NCBI GenBank assembly: GCA_002323515.1
Contig: DCQQ01000036.1
Location: 9,642 to 31,329, forward strand
Origin: Balneolaceae bacterium UBA1514
GTDB taxonomy: Bacteria > Bacteroidota > Rhodothermia > Balneolales > Balneolaceae
Reading direction: 5' to 3'
Length of the DNA stretch: 21,688 nt
A model generated the notes under the pieces. It was given only the letters and a program-made list of their open reading frames with translations. It did no database searches and had not been told where the DNA came from. Below are positions 14,597 through 21,688 of the stretch, piece after piece. Each line of letters opens with the position of its first letter. The first letter of the stretch is position 1. The position numbers were made by a program, and so were the translations under genes.

Positions 14597-15718
14597 ATGG
14601 CTGCAAGTGGTGTAACCTTTGTAAGTACAGAACCCGAAAGGAAGGAATTTATTGAATTTCTGTACACACATTATGCGACCGATGGTTTTTTTGTGCCGCC
14701 ACTGCGTCAAGAGCAAAACAAGATAATCGATAAACAGAAAAATCCTTTCTTTAAGCAGGCTAAAATGGCCATGTTTTTGGCTCATTACGACGATAAACCG
14801 GCAGGAAGAATTGCAGCTGTAGTGGACGATCGCTTTAATAAGCAGCATGGATTGAATACAGGCCATTTTGCATTTTTTGAATGTATTGATCATCAGCCTA
14901 CTGCTGATTTGTTATTTCGTGTGGCCGAAGACTGGTTACGAGAGCAAGGAGTTGAAGAAATTCTTGGGCCAACTAATCCAGGAATGATGGATGTGTTAGG
15001 ATTTTTAGTCGATGGGTTTGATAAGTTTCCCTACATCATGATGCCTTATTCCAAACCTTATTATGAGAAGCTTGCCCTGAGTGCTGGATATGATGGAGCT
15101 CGTGATTTATTAGCCTTTGTACTTGATGAAACTAATGTAGATTTCGATCGTATGCGGAAAGCAAAAAGCATGATTATGCGGAGATATCCTCAAATCCAAA
15201 TTCGACCTGTTTCACTCAAAAATATTGATGAGGAGGTAAATATAGTCCGGGATATTTATAATGAGGCGTGGAAAAATAATTGGGGATTTCTACCTTTAAG
15301 CATGGAGGAAATAAAAGGGTTTGCTAAAGAATTTAAGACGATACTGGATGAAGATTTTGCTCATATAGCGGAATGGGACGGTAAACCTGTTGGCTTCTCT
15401 ATAGCGCTCCCCGATTTAAATCAGGTCTTCAGAACAATGAATGGAAACTTATTTCCCTTCGGGTTCATTAAGTTTTTATGGGGAAAACGGAAGATTAACC
15501 GAATACGAACAGCCTTGATGGGTATTCTTCCTGAGTTTCAAGGCAAGGGAATTGATGCTCTTTTCCATCAAAGAACTATTGAGTTCGCCCTCAAACGAAA
15601 TTTTGTAGAATCGGAACTAAGTTGGGTATTGGACAACAACACAGAGATGATTCATCTCGCTCAACGCTTAGGCGCCCGAATAGACAAGCGATATAGAATG
15701 TATGCAAAGAAATTATAG
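14597..15718 (+). CDS. Double-GNAT acyltransferase-like protein, candidate bacterial ceramide synthase
   Basis: Protein of 373 residues with two GNAT-like halves. The N-terminal half has a beta-strand pair DKPAGRIAAVVDD (66-78) and VEEILGPTNPGMMDVLG (119-135). The C-terminal half has GKPVGFSIALPD (262-273), the acyl-CoA loop motif ILPEFQGKGIDALF (310-323) and a final NNTEMIHLAQRLGAR (347-361). No transmembrane segment is clear. It starts 7 bases after the serine palmitoyltransferase stop with GAGGTGA ahead of ATG 14597; a GTG at 14591 (two codons earlier) is the alternative. Such tight linkage to SPT suggests that the pair work on the same substrate. The obvious role is N-acylation of 3-ketosphinganine, as reported for the bacterial ceramide synthase of Caulobacter, which I recall as GNAT-like. 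This function is inference; an N-acetyltransferase on another substrate is possible. Confidence 0.75.
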   Translation: MAASGVTFVSTEPERKEFIEFLYTHYATDGFFVPPLRQEQNKIIDKQKNPFFKQAKMAMFLAHYDDKPAGRIAAVVDDRFNKQHGLNTGHFAFFECIDHQPTADLLFRVAEDWLREQGVEEILGPTNPGMMDVLGFLVDGFDKFPYIMMPYSKPYYEKLALSAGYDGARDLLAFVLDETNVDFDRMRKAKSMIMRRYPQIQIRPVSLKNIDEEVNIVRDIYNEAWKNNWGFLPLSMEEIKGFAKEFKTILDEDFAHIAEWDGKPVGFSIALPDLNQVFRTMNGNLFPFGFIKFLWGKRKINRIRTALMGILPEFQGKGIDALFHQRTIEFALKRNFVESELSWVLDNNTEMIHLAQRLGARIDKRYRMYAKKL

Positions 15719-15773
15719 CTACTGATAACCACTCATTTTTCGGATTGGGTAGAACTTCATTCAATAAAAAATC

Positions 15774-17159
15774 ATGTATCGAATAGAAAAAGATTCTATG
15801 GGGGAAGTAAAAGTCCCCGAAAACGCTAAATATGGAGCTCAAACACAAAGAGCAAGTAACAATTTCCCTATAAGTGGGATTCGATTTACTAGGGCATTTA
15901 TAAAGGCTTTAGGTATTATCAAGAAAAATGCAGCACAAGCAAATGCAGATTTGGGAAAGTTGGAAGTAGGGACGTCTGAGGCAATTCAGGTAGCTGCGCA
16001 ACAAATTATTGATGGAGACCATGATGCAGAATTCGTAGTCGATATATTTCAAACGGGTTCAGGAACTTCGAGCAATATGAACACCAATGAGGTTGTAGCG
16101 AGATTGGCGAATGAGTCTTTCCCAAACCTACAGATTCCTGTTCATCCCAATGATCATGTAAATTTTGGGCAAAGTTCGAACGATGTAATTCCCACAGCCA
16201 TTAGAATTGCGGCGGTCATTGAACTAAAGGATAAGCTTATACCCGCATTGCAACATTTAGCTATGACTTTTGAGCACAAAGGCTCCGAATATGAGCATGT
16301 CGTAAAAACGGGAAGGACACATTTAATGGATGCAATGCCGATAACCATTGCTCAGCAATTTGGGGGCTACGCTAGACAACTGCGTTTAGGAGTAGACCGA
16401 ATTCAGGATGCAAATGTACGTTTATCTGAATTACCTCAAGGTGGAACGGCCGTGGGCACTGGGATAAATACCAACCCGAACTTTGGGGCCGAATTTGCAA
16501 AAAACGTTTCCAAGCAAACAGGGGTATCCTTTAGAGAGGCTGAAAATCACTTTGAAGCTCAAGCAACGGTCGATGCTCCTGTAGAAATGAGTGCTCAACT
16601 GAAAACAATCTCTGTTGGGATGATGAAAATGGCTAATGATTTACGCTGGATGAATTCTGGACCTAACAGTGGTCTAGGGGAGATTCAATTGGCTGCTTTG
16701 CAACCAGGTTCTTCCATTATGCCAGGAAAGATAAACCCAGTCATTGAAGAATCTGTAGCTATGGTATGTGCACAGGTTATGGGAAATGATCTTACCGTTT
16801 CTTTGGCAGGTCAATCAGGAAACTTCGAGTTGAATGTCATGCTGCCGGTAGTAGCTCATAACCTTCTTGAGTCAATCGAGTTGTTAGCAAATGCAGCAAA
16901 AAATTTGGCCGATAGATCGGTTTCCCAATTAACCATTCGGGAAGATATTATCGCCGATAAAGTAGGTAAAAACCCAATTTTAGTAACGGCACTCAATCCT
17001 ATTATTGGATATGATTTAGCCGCTAAAATTGCAAAAAAAGCATATGCAGAGGGTCGTTCCTTGAAAGAAGTAGCTAAGGAAATGACGGATCTATCTGATC
17101 AGGACTTGGATACAGCATTAGATCCCATGAAGATGACCCGGGGTGGTTTTACTGAATAG
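15774..17159 (+). CDS. fumC: Class II fumarate hydratase
   Basis: Iron-independent fumarase of the TCA cycle, interconverting fumarate and L-malate in the cytoplasm. The 461 residues match FumC length exactly and differ from aspartase, which has its own signature. Visible: TGSGTSSNMNTNEV (94-107), FGQSSNDVIPT (131-141), TGRTHLMDAMP (179-189) with catalytic-site His183, and the superfamily signature GSSIMPGKINP (312-322). The HPNDHVN segment (124-130) belongs to the second carboxylate site. The ATG is 55 bases after the GNAT gene on the same strand, with no terminator between them, so read-through from the spt promoter is possible. A strong terminator lies 46 bases downstream. No Shine-Dalgarno sequence is seen. 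Confidence 0.95.
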   Translation: MYRIEKDSMGEVKVPENAKYGAQTQRASNNFPISGIRFTRAFIKALGIIKKNAAQANADLGKLEVGTSEAIQVAAQQIIDGDHDAEFVVDIFQTGSGTSSNMNTNEVVARLANESFPNLQIPVHPNDHVNFGQSSNDVIPTAIRIAAVIELKDKLIPALQHLAMTFEHKGSEYEHVVKTGRTHLMDAMPITIAQQFGGYARQLRLGVDRIQDANVRLSELPQGGTAVGTGINTNPNFGAEFAKNVSKQTGVSFREAENHFEAQATVDAPVEMSAQLKTISVGMMKMANDLRWMNSGPNSGLGEIQLAALQPGSSIMPGKINPVIEESVAMVCAQVMGNDLTVSLAGQSGNFELNVMLPVVAHNLLESIELLANAAKNLADRSVSQLTIREDIIADKVGKNPILVTALNPIIGYDLAAKIAKKAYAEGRSLKEVAKEMTDLSDQDLDTALDPMKMTRGGFTE

Positions 17160-17167
17160 CTTGATAG

Positions 17168-17182
17168 TACTGATTATATTAT
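17168..17182 (+). repeat. Second copy of a 15-base motif also found upstream of spt
   Basis: TACTGATTATATTAT occurs at 17168-17182 and at 13309-13323. Each is preceded by TTGATAG, directly here and with 8 extra bases (CTTTGTTA) at the spt promoter. The motif may be a shared binding site or a trace of duplication; composition is AT-rich. Confidence 0.4.
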
Positions 17183-17194
17183 TGTAAGTTAAGT

Positions 17195-17210
17195 TACTTT
17201 ATGTAAAGTA
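17195..17210. repeat. 16-bp near-perfect palindrome before the fumC terminator
   Basis: TACTTTA (17195-17201) and TAAAGTA (17204-17210) are perfect inverted copies separated by two bases. The right arm is also the 5' arm of the fumC terminator, so a hairpin with the left arm would compete with it. It could also be a protein-binding site upstream of the E1 gene. Confidence 0.35.
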
Positions 17211-17241
17211 TTTACAGATTAGTAATCTGAAATACTTTTTT
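17205..17241 (+). terminator. Strong intrinsic terminator of fumC
   Basis: AAAGTATTT-A-CAGATT (17205-17220) pairs with AATCTG-AAATACTTT (17224-17238): 15 base pairs with a single bulged A and a three-base AGT loop, followed by T residues to 17241. This ends transcription between fumC and the E1 gene. Confidence 0.85.
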
Positions 17242-17330
17242 GGGAGGCAACAGTGCATTATATTGTATATCTAATTAATAGGGTATCAAGAGTTTTTTTT
17301 ATTAACTGTGCGTAAATCTGTTCTATAAAA

Positions 17331-19769
17331 ATGTCTGAAGTTTCAACCCAAAAAAAGCGATCGCGTTTTTTCAAAGAAAGGAAAGAGGATATCCTAAAGG
17401 ATTACCGCTTGGGATGGCTTAGTAGACATGTATCCATTTTGGGTAGAAAAGAAGTGCTTTCGGGTAAGGCAAAGTTCGGAATATTTGGGGATGGGAAAGA
17501 GTTACCCCAGTTAGCGATGGCGAAGGTCTTTAAAAATGGTGACTTTCGAAGTGGGTACTACCGTGACCAAACCTTTATGTTTGCCATTGGTGAAGCCACA
17601 TTAACTCAATTTTTTTCCCAATTGTATGCTCATCCCGACGTCCAGGCAGACCCATTCTCAGCTGGTAGACAAATGAATTCTCATTTTGGTTCACGGTTAT
17701 TAGATGAAGCCGGGGATTGGGTAGATCAGGTGAGTAGGAAAAATTCAGTATCTGGAATTTCACCGACAGCTGGGCAAATGGCACGTATTGCAGGTCTAGC
17801 TCAAGCTTCTAAAATTTATCGGAGTCAGAAAAAACTTCAATCTGGAAAATGGAAGAAATTTTCCGACAAAGGTAATGAAGTTGTGTTTGGAACTATAGGG
17901 GATGCCAGTACATCTGAGGGTGTATTTTGGGAAACCATGAATACCTTAGGGGTCTTACAAGCACCGGCTGTTATTTCTGTTTGGGACGATGAATATGGAA
18001 TTAGTGTTCCTAAAATGTTTCAGACCACCAAAGAAAGTATTTCTGAGGCGTTAAGTGGGATGCAGCGGGACCAATCAACCAGTGGGGTAGAAATAATAAA
18101 GGTTAAAGGCTGGGATTATGAGGATTTAATTGCAACCTATACCAGAGCATCTGAACTGGCTCGATCTGAGCATGTACCAGTACTCATTCATGTAGAAGAG
18201 CTCACCCAACCTTTGGGGCATTCTAGCTCCGGCTCTCATGAGAGATATAAAAGTAAGGAACGTCTTGAATGGGAAAGTGAGTATTGTTGCCTCCAGCAAT
18301 TTAGGAAATGGATTTTAGCCAAAAAAATTGCAACGGAAGCGGAGCTTGATGTCTTAGAATCTGAGGCTCAGCAAGAGGCGTTGGCAGCTAAGCAATTGGC
18401 ATGGCAGGAGTATATTGGTCCTATTAAGCAGGAACGTGATTATATATTAACACTAATGCGCTCTTTGAAAGGGAACTTGCCGCATTCTCAAACCAGTGCA
18501 TCAAAATCTATTGATGCTATTATGCGGCGCTTGAAATCTACCCCAAACCCAATTCGAAAGGATATCATATCGAGCATTCATAAGACCTTACGAACCCTTG
18601 GTTCTGATGAATCGGAGGCTAAAAAACAGTTGGTTGAATGGTTAGAGAATCTTAAAATAACTACCCAAGACCGCTATCATTCTCACTTATATAGTCATAC
18701 GCCTTATTCTCCTTTACGTGTGGAGCCTATTGCTCCTAGCTATGATACTAAACCTGTTAAAGTGGATGGCCGAATTGTTATCAGGGATAACTTTAGAGCT
18801 TTATTCAAGAAATATCCTGAACTTCTCACCTTTGGTGAAGATGTGGGAGCACTAGGTGATGTTAACAAGGGACTTGAAGGATTACAGGAAGAGTTCGGCA
18901 GCTCTCGTATAATGGATACAGGTATTCGAGAGGCAACCATCATTGGCCAGGGAATTGGGATGGCTATTCGAGGTCTTCGTCCTATTCCTGAAATTCAGTA
19001 TCTGGATTATATTTTTTATGCTTTATTTGTACTGTCCGATGACTTAGCTAGTCTAAGGTACCGGACCAAAGGCGGACAAGCATCACCTGTGATTATAAGA
19101 ACGCGCGGGCACCGATTAGAGGGTATTTGGCACTCGGGATCCCCCATGTCGACACTACTTGGAAGTTTACGCGGCGTTCACCTGTGCGTACCTAGGAACT
19201 TAACCGAAGCGGCTGGAATGTATAATACCTTGCTTAAAGGAGATGACCCAGCCATCATGATAGAACCCCTAAATGGGTACCGGTTAAAGGAAGACTTACC
19301 AAATAATCTTGGCGAATTCACTATCCAATTAGGAATACCAAGCTTACTCAACGAAGGTAATGATCTAACTTTAGTTTCTTATGGATCAACACTTAATATT
19401 GCCAAAGGTGTTGTCTCCGACCTAAATGAAATTGGTATTGGAGTAGATTTGATTGATATCCGAACCTTGTTGCCATTCGACATAAACGGATTCATTCGGA
19501 CATCACTCAGTAAGACCAATAAACTACTCATCGTTGATGAAGATGTACCTGGGGGAGCCTCCGCTTACATACTTCAAAAGATATTACAGCAGCAAAAGGG
19601 GTTTTACTTGTTGGATGCCGCTCCTGTTTGCTTGTCAGCTAAAGCCCATCGCCCCGCTTACTCTTCCGATGGGGATTACTTTAGCAAACCAAATGCTGAG
19701 GATATCTTCAACGCAGCTTATGGAATTATGCAGGAAATAAATCCTAGCTTATTTCCTGCTTTGTTTTAA
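17331..19769 (+). CDS. Fused E1 alpha-beta component of a 2-oxoacid dehydrogenase complex
   Basis: Thiamine-diphosphate enzyme of 812 residues that decarboxylates a 2-oxoacid and passes the acyl group to a lipoylated E2. Residues about 25-400 are the E1-alpha domain: YYRDQTFMFAIG (76-87), RQMNSHFG (113-120) and the TPP/Mg motif from GDASTSEG (190-197) to ETMN (201-204). Residues about 470-812 are the E1-beta domain: FGEDVGALGDVNKGL, DTGIREATIIGQGIGMA, IRTRGHRLEGIWHSGSP and LIDIRTLLPFD. The two are joined by a charged, coiled-coil-like linker of about 100 residues. The layout is that of branched-chain-type E1 genes rather than the homodimeric AceE or SucA. No E2 or E3 gene is in the window, so the substrate (branched-chain 2-oxoacids or pyruvate) is undecided. 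It follows the fumC terminator by 90 bases and must have its own promoter, which I could not pick out. Confidence 0.9.
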   Translation: MSEVSTQKKRSRFFKERKEDILKDYRLGWLSRHVSILGRKEVLSGKAKFGIFGDGKELPQLAMAKVFKNGDFRSGYYRDQTFMFAIGEATLTQFFSQLYAHPDVQADPFSAGRQMNSHFGSRLLDEAGDWVDQVSRKNSVSGISPTAGQMARIAGLAQASKIYRSQKKLQSGKWKKFSDKGNEVVFGTIGDASTSEGVFWETMNTLGVLQAPAVISVWDDEYGISVPKMFQTTKESISEALSGMQRDQSTSGVEIIKVKGWDYEDLIATYTRASELARSEHVPVLIHVEELTQPLGHSSSGSHERYKSKERLEWESEYCCLQQFRKWILAKKIATEAELDVLESEAQQEALAAKQLAWQEYIGPIKQERDYILTLMRSLKGNLPHSQTSASKSIDAIMRRLKSTPNPIRKDIISSIHKTLRTLGSDESEAKKQLVEWLENLKITTQDRYHSHLYSHTPYSPLRVEPIAPSYDTKPVKVDGRIVIRDNFRALFKKYPELLTFGEDVGALGDVNKGLEGLQEEFGSSRIMDTGIREATIIGQGIGMAIRGLRPIPEIQYLDYIFYALFVLSDDLASLRYRTKGGQASPVIIRTRGHRLEGIWHSGSPMSTLLGSLRGVHLCVPRNLTEAAGMYNTLLKGDDPAIMIEPLNGYRLKEDLPNNLGEFTIQLGIPSLLNEGNDLTLVSYGSTLNIAKGVVSDLNEIGIGVDLIDIRTLLPFDINGFIRTSLSKTNKLLIVDEDVPGGASAYILQKILQQQKGFYLLDAAPVCLSAKAHRPAYSSDGDYFSKPNAEDIFNAAYGIMQEINPSLFPALF

Positions 19770-19892
19770 TAGGGCATTGTATCAATAGACCTGTGTTTTA
19801 GCAGCCCTTTATTTAACAGTCTAATCTTTTAAATAATATTTAAAGTACTCTTTACACTCGCTGAATACACAATAATGTTGCGTAACTAAAGG

Positions 19893-20720
19893 CTACTTTA
19901 TGGGTGTTGTCGAAATCTCACTGGTGTATCTATCGCTTAGATTGAAAAAATGGAAACTCAATACTGTTTGGAATACTATAGTAGTGAGAGCGGTTAATAC
20001 GTTGAACAAGCCACTGAGTAATGTAGAAATAAATACACCAACATCACTGGCCATCCAAGATACCTTATCTAAACTTATTCGAATGAATTCAGCAGGTATT
20101 TGAATTAATGAGCTAATCATGACAATCAGAAGAAGTAAAATAATCAAAAGCCCAAAAGTAGGCCATGCCTGGTAGGTAGTTATGTTCCAGCTATGAACCA
20201 AGCTTTCTATCAGTGACTTTTCTCCGATAATGTAGCTCTGAAAACTAACTGCTAATTTGGTTCCCATGAATAAAAATGGGAAAAAAAAGAAGAGCATTGA
20301 AAGACCTAAAATCATGGAAACCGAAAAATAAAGAACACTGAATCCTAAAATTTTAGGGAATAATGAGGGGATATCCTCCGGGTTCATGGGTACAGCGTCC
20401 TTGGTGCATTTGATGTGTTCAAGGATTATTACTATGGAGGTTGCTTGACTTAGAATTGCGGAAATAATGACTAAAGGGTAGATGGGTCCCATCATTGAAT
20501 CAATTGCATCTAGCCCGTTGAACCCAAGCAGCAGCTCTTCTGATTCAAATTGCTGCAGTATTTCTTCAAGAGGCAGTTTAGATAACAAAAAATGATATAG
20601 TAAGATAAGTGGGGCAGCAAACAGGCTCCAAATTCCCAATAAATGTTTACCATGTGCTCTTAGATAATCAAAACTGTCTTTTAGTGTGTCGGCAATGTCA
20701 CGAACCCGGTAATAATGCAT
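19893..20720 (-). CDS. Multispanning membrane protein of unknown function
   Basis: Integral membrane protein of 275 residues with no named family that I can assign. The N-terminus is a cytoplasmic amphipathic stretch, MHYYRVRDIADTLKDSFDYL. Hydrophobic segments lie at roughly 27-46, 78-102, 123-152, 186-208 and 226-256. Between the third and fourth segments, AVSFQSYIIGEKSLIESLVHS (157-177) has the shape of the conserved 'ES..EALKRSW' loop of GDPD-associated/YciC-like membrane domains, so a distant link is possible. There are no catalytic residues that I can identify. Its ATG is 25 bases after the ctaB stop, which suggests cotranscription with heme O synthase and perhaps a role in membrane or respiratory-chain biogenesis. 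That association is positional only. Confidence 0.75.
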   Translation of the reverse strand: MHYYRVRDIADTLKDSFDYLRAHGKHLLGIWSLFAAPLILLYHFLLSKLPLEEILQQFESEELLLGFNGLDAIDSMMGPIYPLVIISAILSQATSIVIILEHIKCTKDAVPMNPEDIPSLFPKILGFSVLYFSVSMILGLSMLFFFFPFLFMGTKLAVSFQSYIIGEKSLIESLVHSWNITTYQAWPTFGLLIILLLLIVMISSLIQIPAEFIRISLDKVSWMASDVGVFISTLLSGLFNVLTALTTIVFQTVLSFHFFNLSDRYTSEISTTPIK

Positions 20721-20745
20721 AGGGTAATTCTTTGAGAATTTGGGA

Positions 20746-21660
20746 TTAGTAAATTAGAACATCGATACTTAAAACAAGCCAGATAAGAGGTAGATAGGCA
20801 ATAGAGGCAAACATGAGTGCCCGTGCTGTTTTATGTGATCTTGATTGAATGAAACGTAAACCAAAAAAAAGAAAAAAAAGTCCTATGAGGATACTACCTA
20901 TTAAAAATAAGGCATGAGCTAAGCCGAGGGCATATAATGAATAATTGACTCCAAATAAAATTAGTATGCAGAAAAGGGCATAAATGGAGGTTTTTAGCCC
21001 ATTGTGATCACCTTTAGGAAGCATTTTAAAACCTGCTCCAGAGTAATCATCCTTGCAGACCCAAGCGATGGCCATAACATGAGGTATTTGCCAGAAAAAA
21101 ACGATGGCAAATAATACCCACATCCCAGGATCGATAACGGTCCCTGTTACTGCAGCCCATCCACCAACTGGAGGCAAAGCCCCTGGAACTGCCCCGACAA
21201 CGATGTTAAATGCTGTCTTTTGCTTCATAGGGGTATATATTCCCAAGTAAATGAGCGTAGTTGCTAACGAAATAGCACCCGCTACAGGGTGGGTAAACCA
21301 CACTAGATAACCCAAGCCAATAATGATTAAACTAACTGAAAATAGTTTGCCTTCAAAGGCTAAAATTCGTTGGGTTGGCAATGGACGTGCCTTAGTTCTG
21401 TTCATTAATCCGTCAAGGCCTCTTTCTAAAAATTGATTGTGTGCGGCTGTACCTCCTGCAATGAGATAAGTACCTATGGTTGCATGGATCATTAAGACCC
21501 AATCAATAGACCCTTTAACCACAACGCTTGCCATCAAAAACCCCATTAACATACTCATAAGTACGGTCAAAGTGATGCCGGGCTTAGTAAGTATGTAGTA
21601 ATCAGATAATTTAGCGCGAAGGCTGTTTTGGGAGGACAACTTATTTTCGATGATATTCAA
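20746..21660 (-). CDS. ctaB: Heme O synthase (protoheme IX farnesyltransferase)
   Basis: UbiA-family inner-membrane prenyltransferase that adds a farnesyl group to heme B, giving heme O for the terminal oxidase. The 304 residues fit the family and show about eight to nine hydrophobic helices. The first prenyl-diphosphate motif is NQFLERGLD (75-83) followed by MNRTKARPLP (86-95); Glu79 stands where many homologues have Asp, a form also common in Bacteroidota. The second motif is DDYSGAGFKMLP, and GGTAAHN (69-75) is typical. The start is unusual: there is no in-frame ATG before the first helix, an in-frame TGA lies upstream at 21673-21675, and TTG 21660 or TTG 21639 must be used. TTG 21660 gives the usual N-terminal length before YYILTKPGIT. 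No Shine-Dalgarno sequence is seen. It is likely an operon with the membrane protein downstream. Confidence 0.93.
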   Translation of the reverse strand: MNIIENKLSSQNSLRAKLSDYYILTKPGITLTVLMSMLMGFLMASVVVKGSIDWVLMIHATIGTYLIAGGTAAHNQFLERGLDGLMNRTKARPLPTQRILAFEGKLFSVSLIIIGLGYLVWFTHPVAGAISLATTLIYLGIYTPMKQKTAFNIVVGAVPGALPPVGGWAAVTGTVIDPGMWVLFAIVFFWQIPHVMAIAWVCKDDYSGAGFKMLPKGDHNGLKTSIYALFCILILFGVNYSLYALGLAHALFLIGSILIGLFFLFFGLRFIQSRSHKTARALMFASIAYLPLIWLVLSIDVLIY

Positions 21661-21688
21661 GCAAATATGCGTTCATAAGTGTAATTTT
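21641..21688 (-). CDS. Possible C-terminal tail of an upstream minus-strand gene
   Basis: From the right edge one minus-strand frame stays open and ends at TAA 21641-21643, encoding KITLMNAYLLEYHRK. If it is the end of a real gene, it overlaps the ctaB TTG 21660 by 20 bases, or abuts the alternative TTG 21639 with a one-base gap, either of which would give translational coupling. A ctaA/cox15 or cytochrome oxidase gene would be a natural neighbour, but 15 residues are too few to identify it. Confidence 0.3.
   Translation of the reverse strand, partial: KITLMNAYLLEYHRK

Noticed and set aside
14555..14893. 112-codon minus-strand open frame over the end of spt and start of the GNAT gene
   Set aside because: Antisense to two well-supported genes, no family likeness, and no start context.
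19771..19814. AGGGC...GCCCT hairpin after the E1 gene as a terminator
   Set aside because: Only five pairs around a 28-base loop, followed by a broken T run; too weak to call.
19828..19844. AT-only palindrome TTTAAATA-A-TATTTAAA in the convergent gap
   Set aside because: Perfect but made solely of A and T in very AT-rich DNA, with a one-base centre; likely chance.
1..21688. Mobile elements, CRISPR arrays, tRNA/rRNA genes, origins, or a dedicated defence system
   Set aside because: No transposase, integrase, repeat-spacer pattern, cloverleaf sequence or defence-type protein could be seen; gene content is housekeeping and lipid/glycan metabolism.

Overview
The window is ordinary-looking chromosome of an AT-rich bacterium, most likely from the Bacteroidota/Balneolota side of the FCB group. 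The reasons are protein-level likeness (SerS, serine palmitoyltransferase, fused E1 alpha-beta dehydrogenase, DhnA-type aldolase, heme O synthase), the near absence of Shine-Dalgarno sequences before starts, and one promoter matching the Bacteroidota pattern (TTG, then TAnnTTTG). The exact genus cannot be told from the sequence. I see no tRNA or rRNA gene, CRISPR array, insertion sequence or prophage, and no gap above 200 bases.

Layout. 1-589: 3' part of serS (+). 665-1675: tRNA-dihydrouridine synthase (-). 1806-2876: class I fructose-bisphosphate aldolase (+), closed by a strong terminator. 2990-4030: flippase-like membrane protein (+). 4134-5495: radA (+), whose last codons also form the terminator of the convergent rpsU (5532-5726, -). 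5873-10552: a minus-strand run read from the right: SDR-type dehydrogenase, exported Ig-like protein, mutY, and a TIGR02757/DUF2400 protein that overlaps mutY. 10744-13160: two GT4 glycosyltransferases (+). 13354-15718: serine palmitoyltransferase and a double-GNAT protein (+). 15774-17159: fumC, with a strong terminator. 17331-19769: fused 2-oxoacid dehydrogenase E1 (+). 19893-21660: a membrane protein and ctaB (-), with the last codons of a further minus-strand gene perhaps visible at the right edge.

The most coherent theme is 9554-15718. Serine palmitoyltransferase is followed at once by a GNAT-family acyltransferase-like protein, with two lipid-type glycosyltransferases just upstream and a divergent SDR beyond them. 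Together these could carry out sphingoid base formation, N-acylation, ketone reduction and headgroup glycosylation, that is, a compact (glyco)sphingolipid locus. Only the first enzyme is firmly identified; the rest is inference from family and position. The second theme is repair: MutY with a complete Nudix box, coupled to a TIGR02757 protein carrying an HhH-GPD-like PLDVHV segment, plus RadA nearby. The third is translation control: rpsU (bS21) has an extended Shine-Dalgarno sequence while most neighbours have none, which fits the autoregulation known for Bacteroidia rpsU.

The remaining genes are central metabolism and housekeeping (aldolase, fumarase, 2-oxoacid oxidation, heme O synthesis, tRNA charging and modification).
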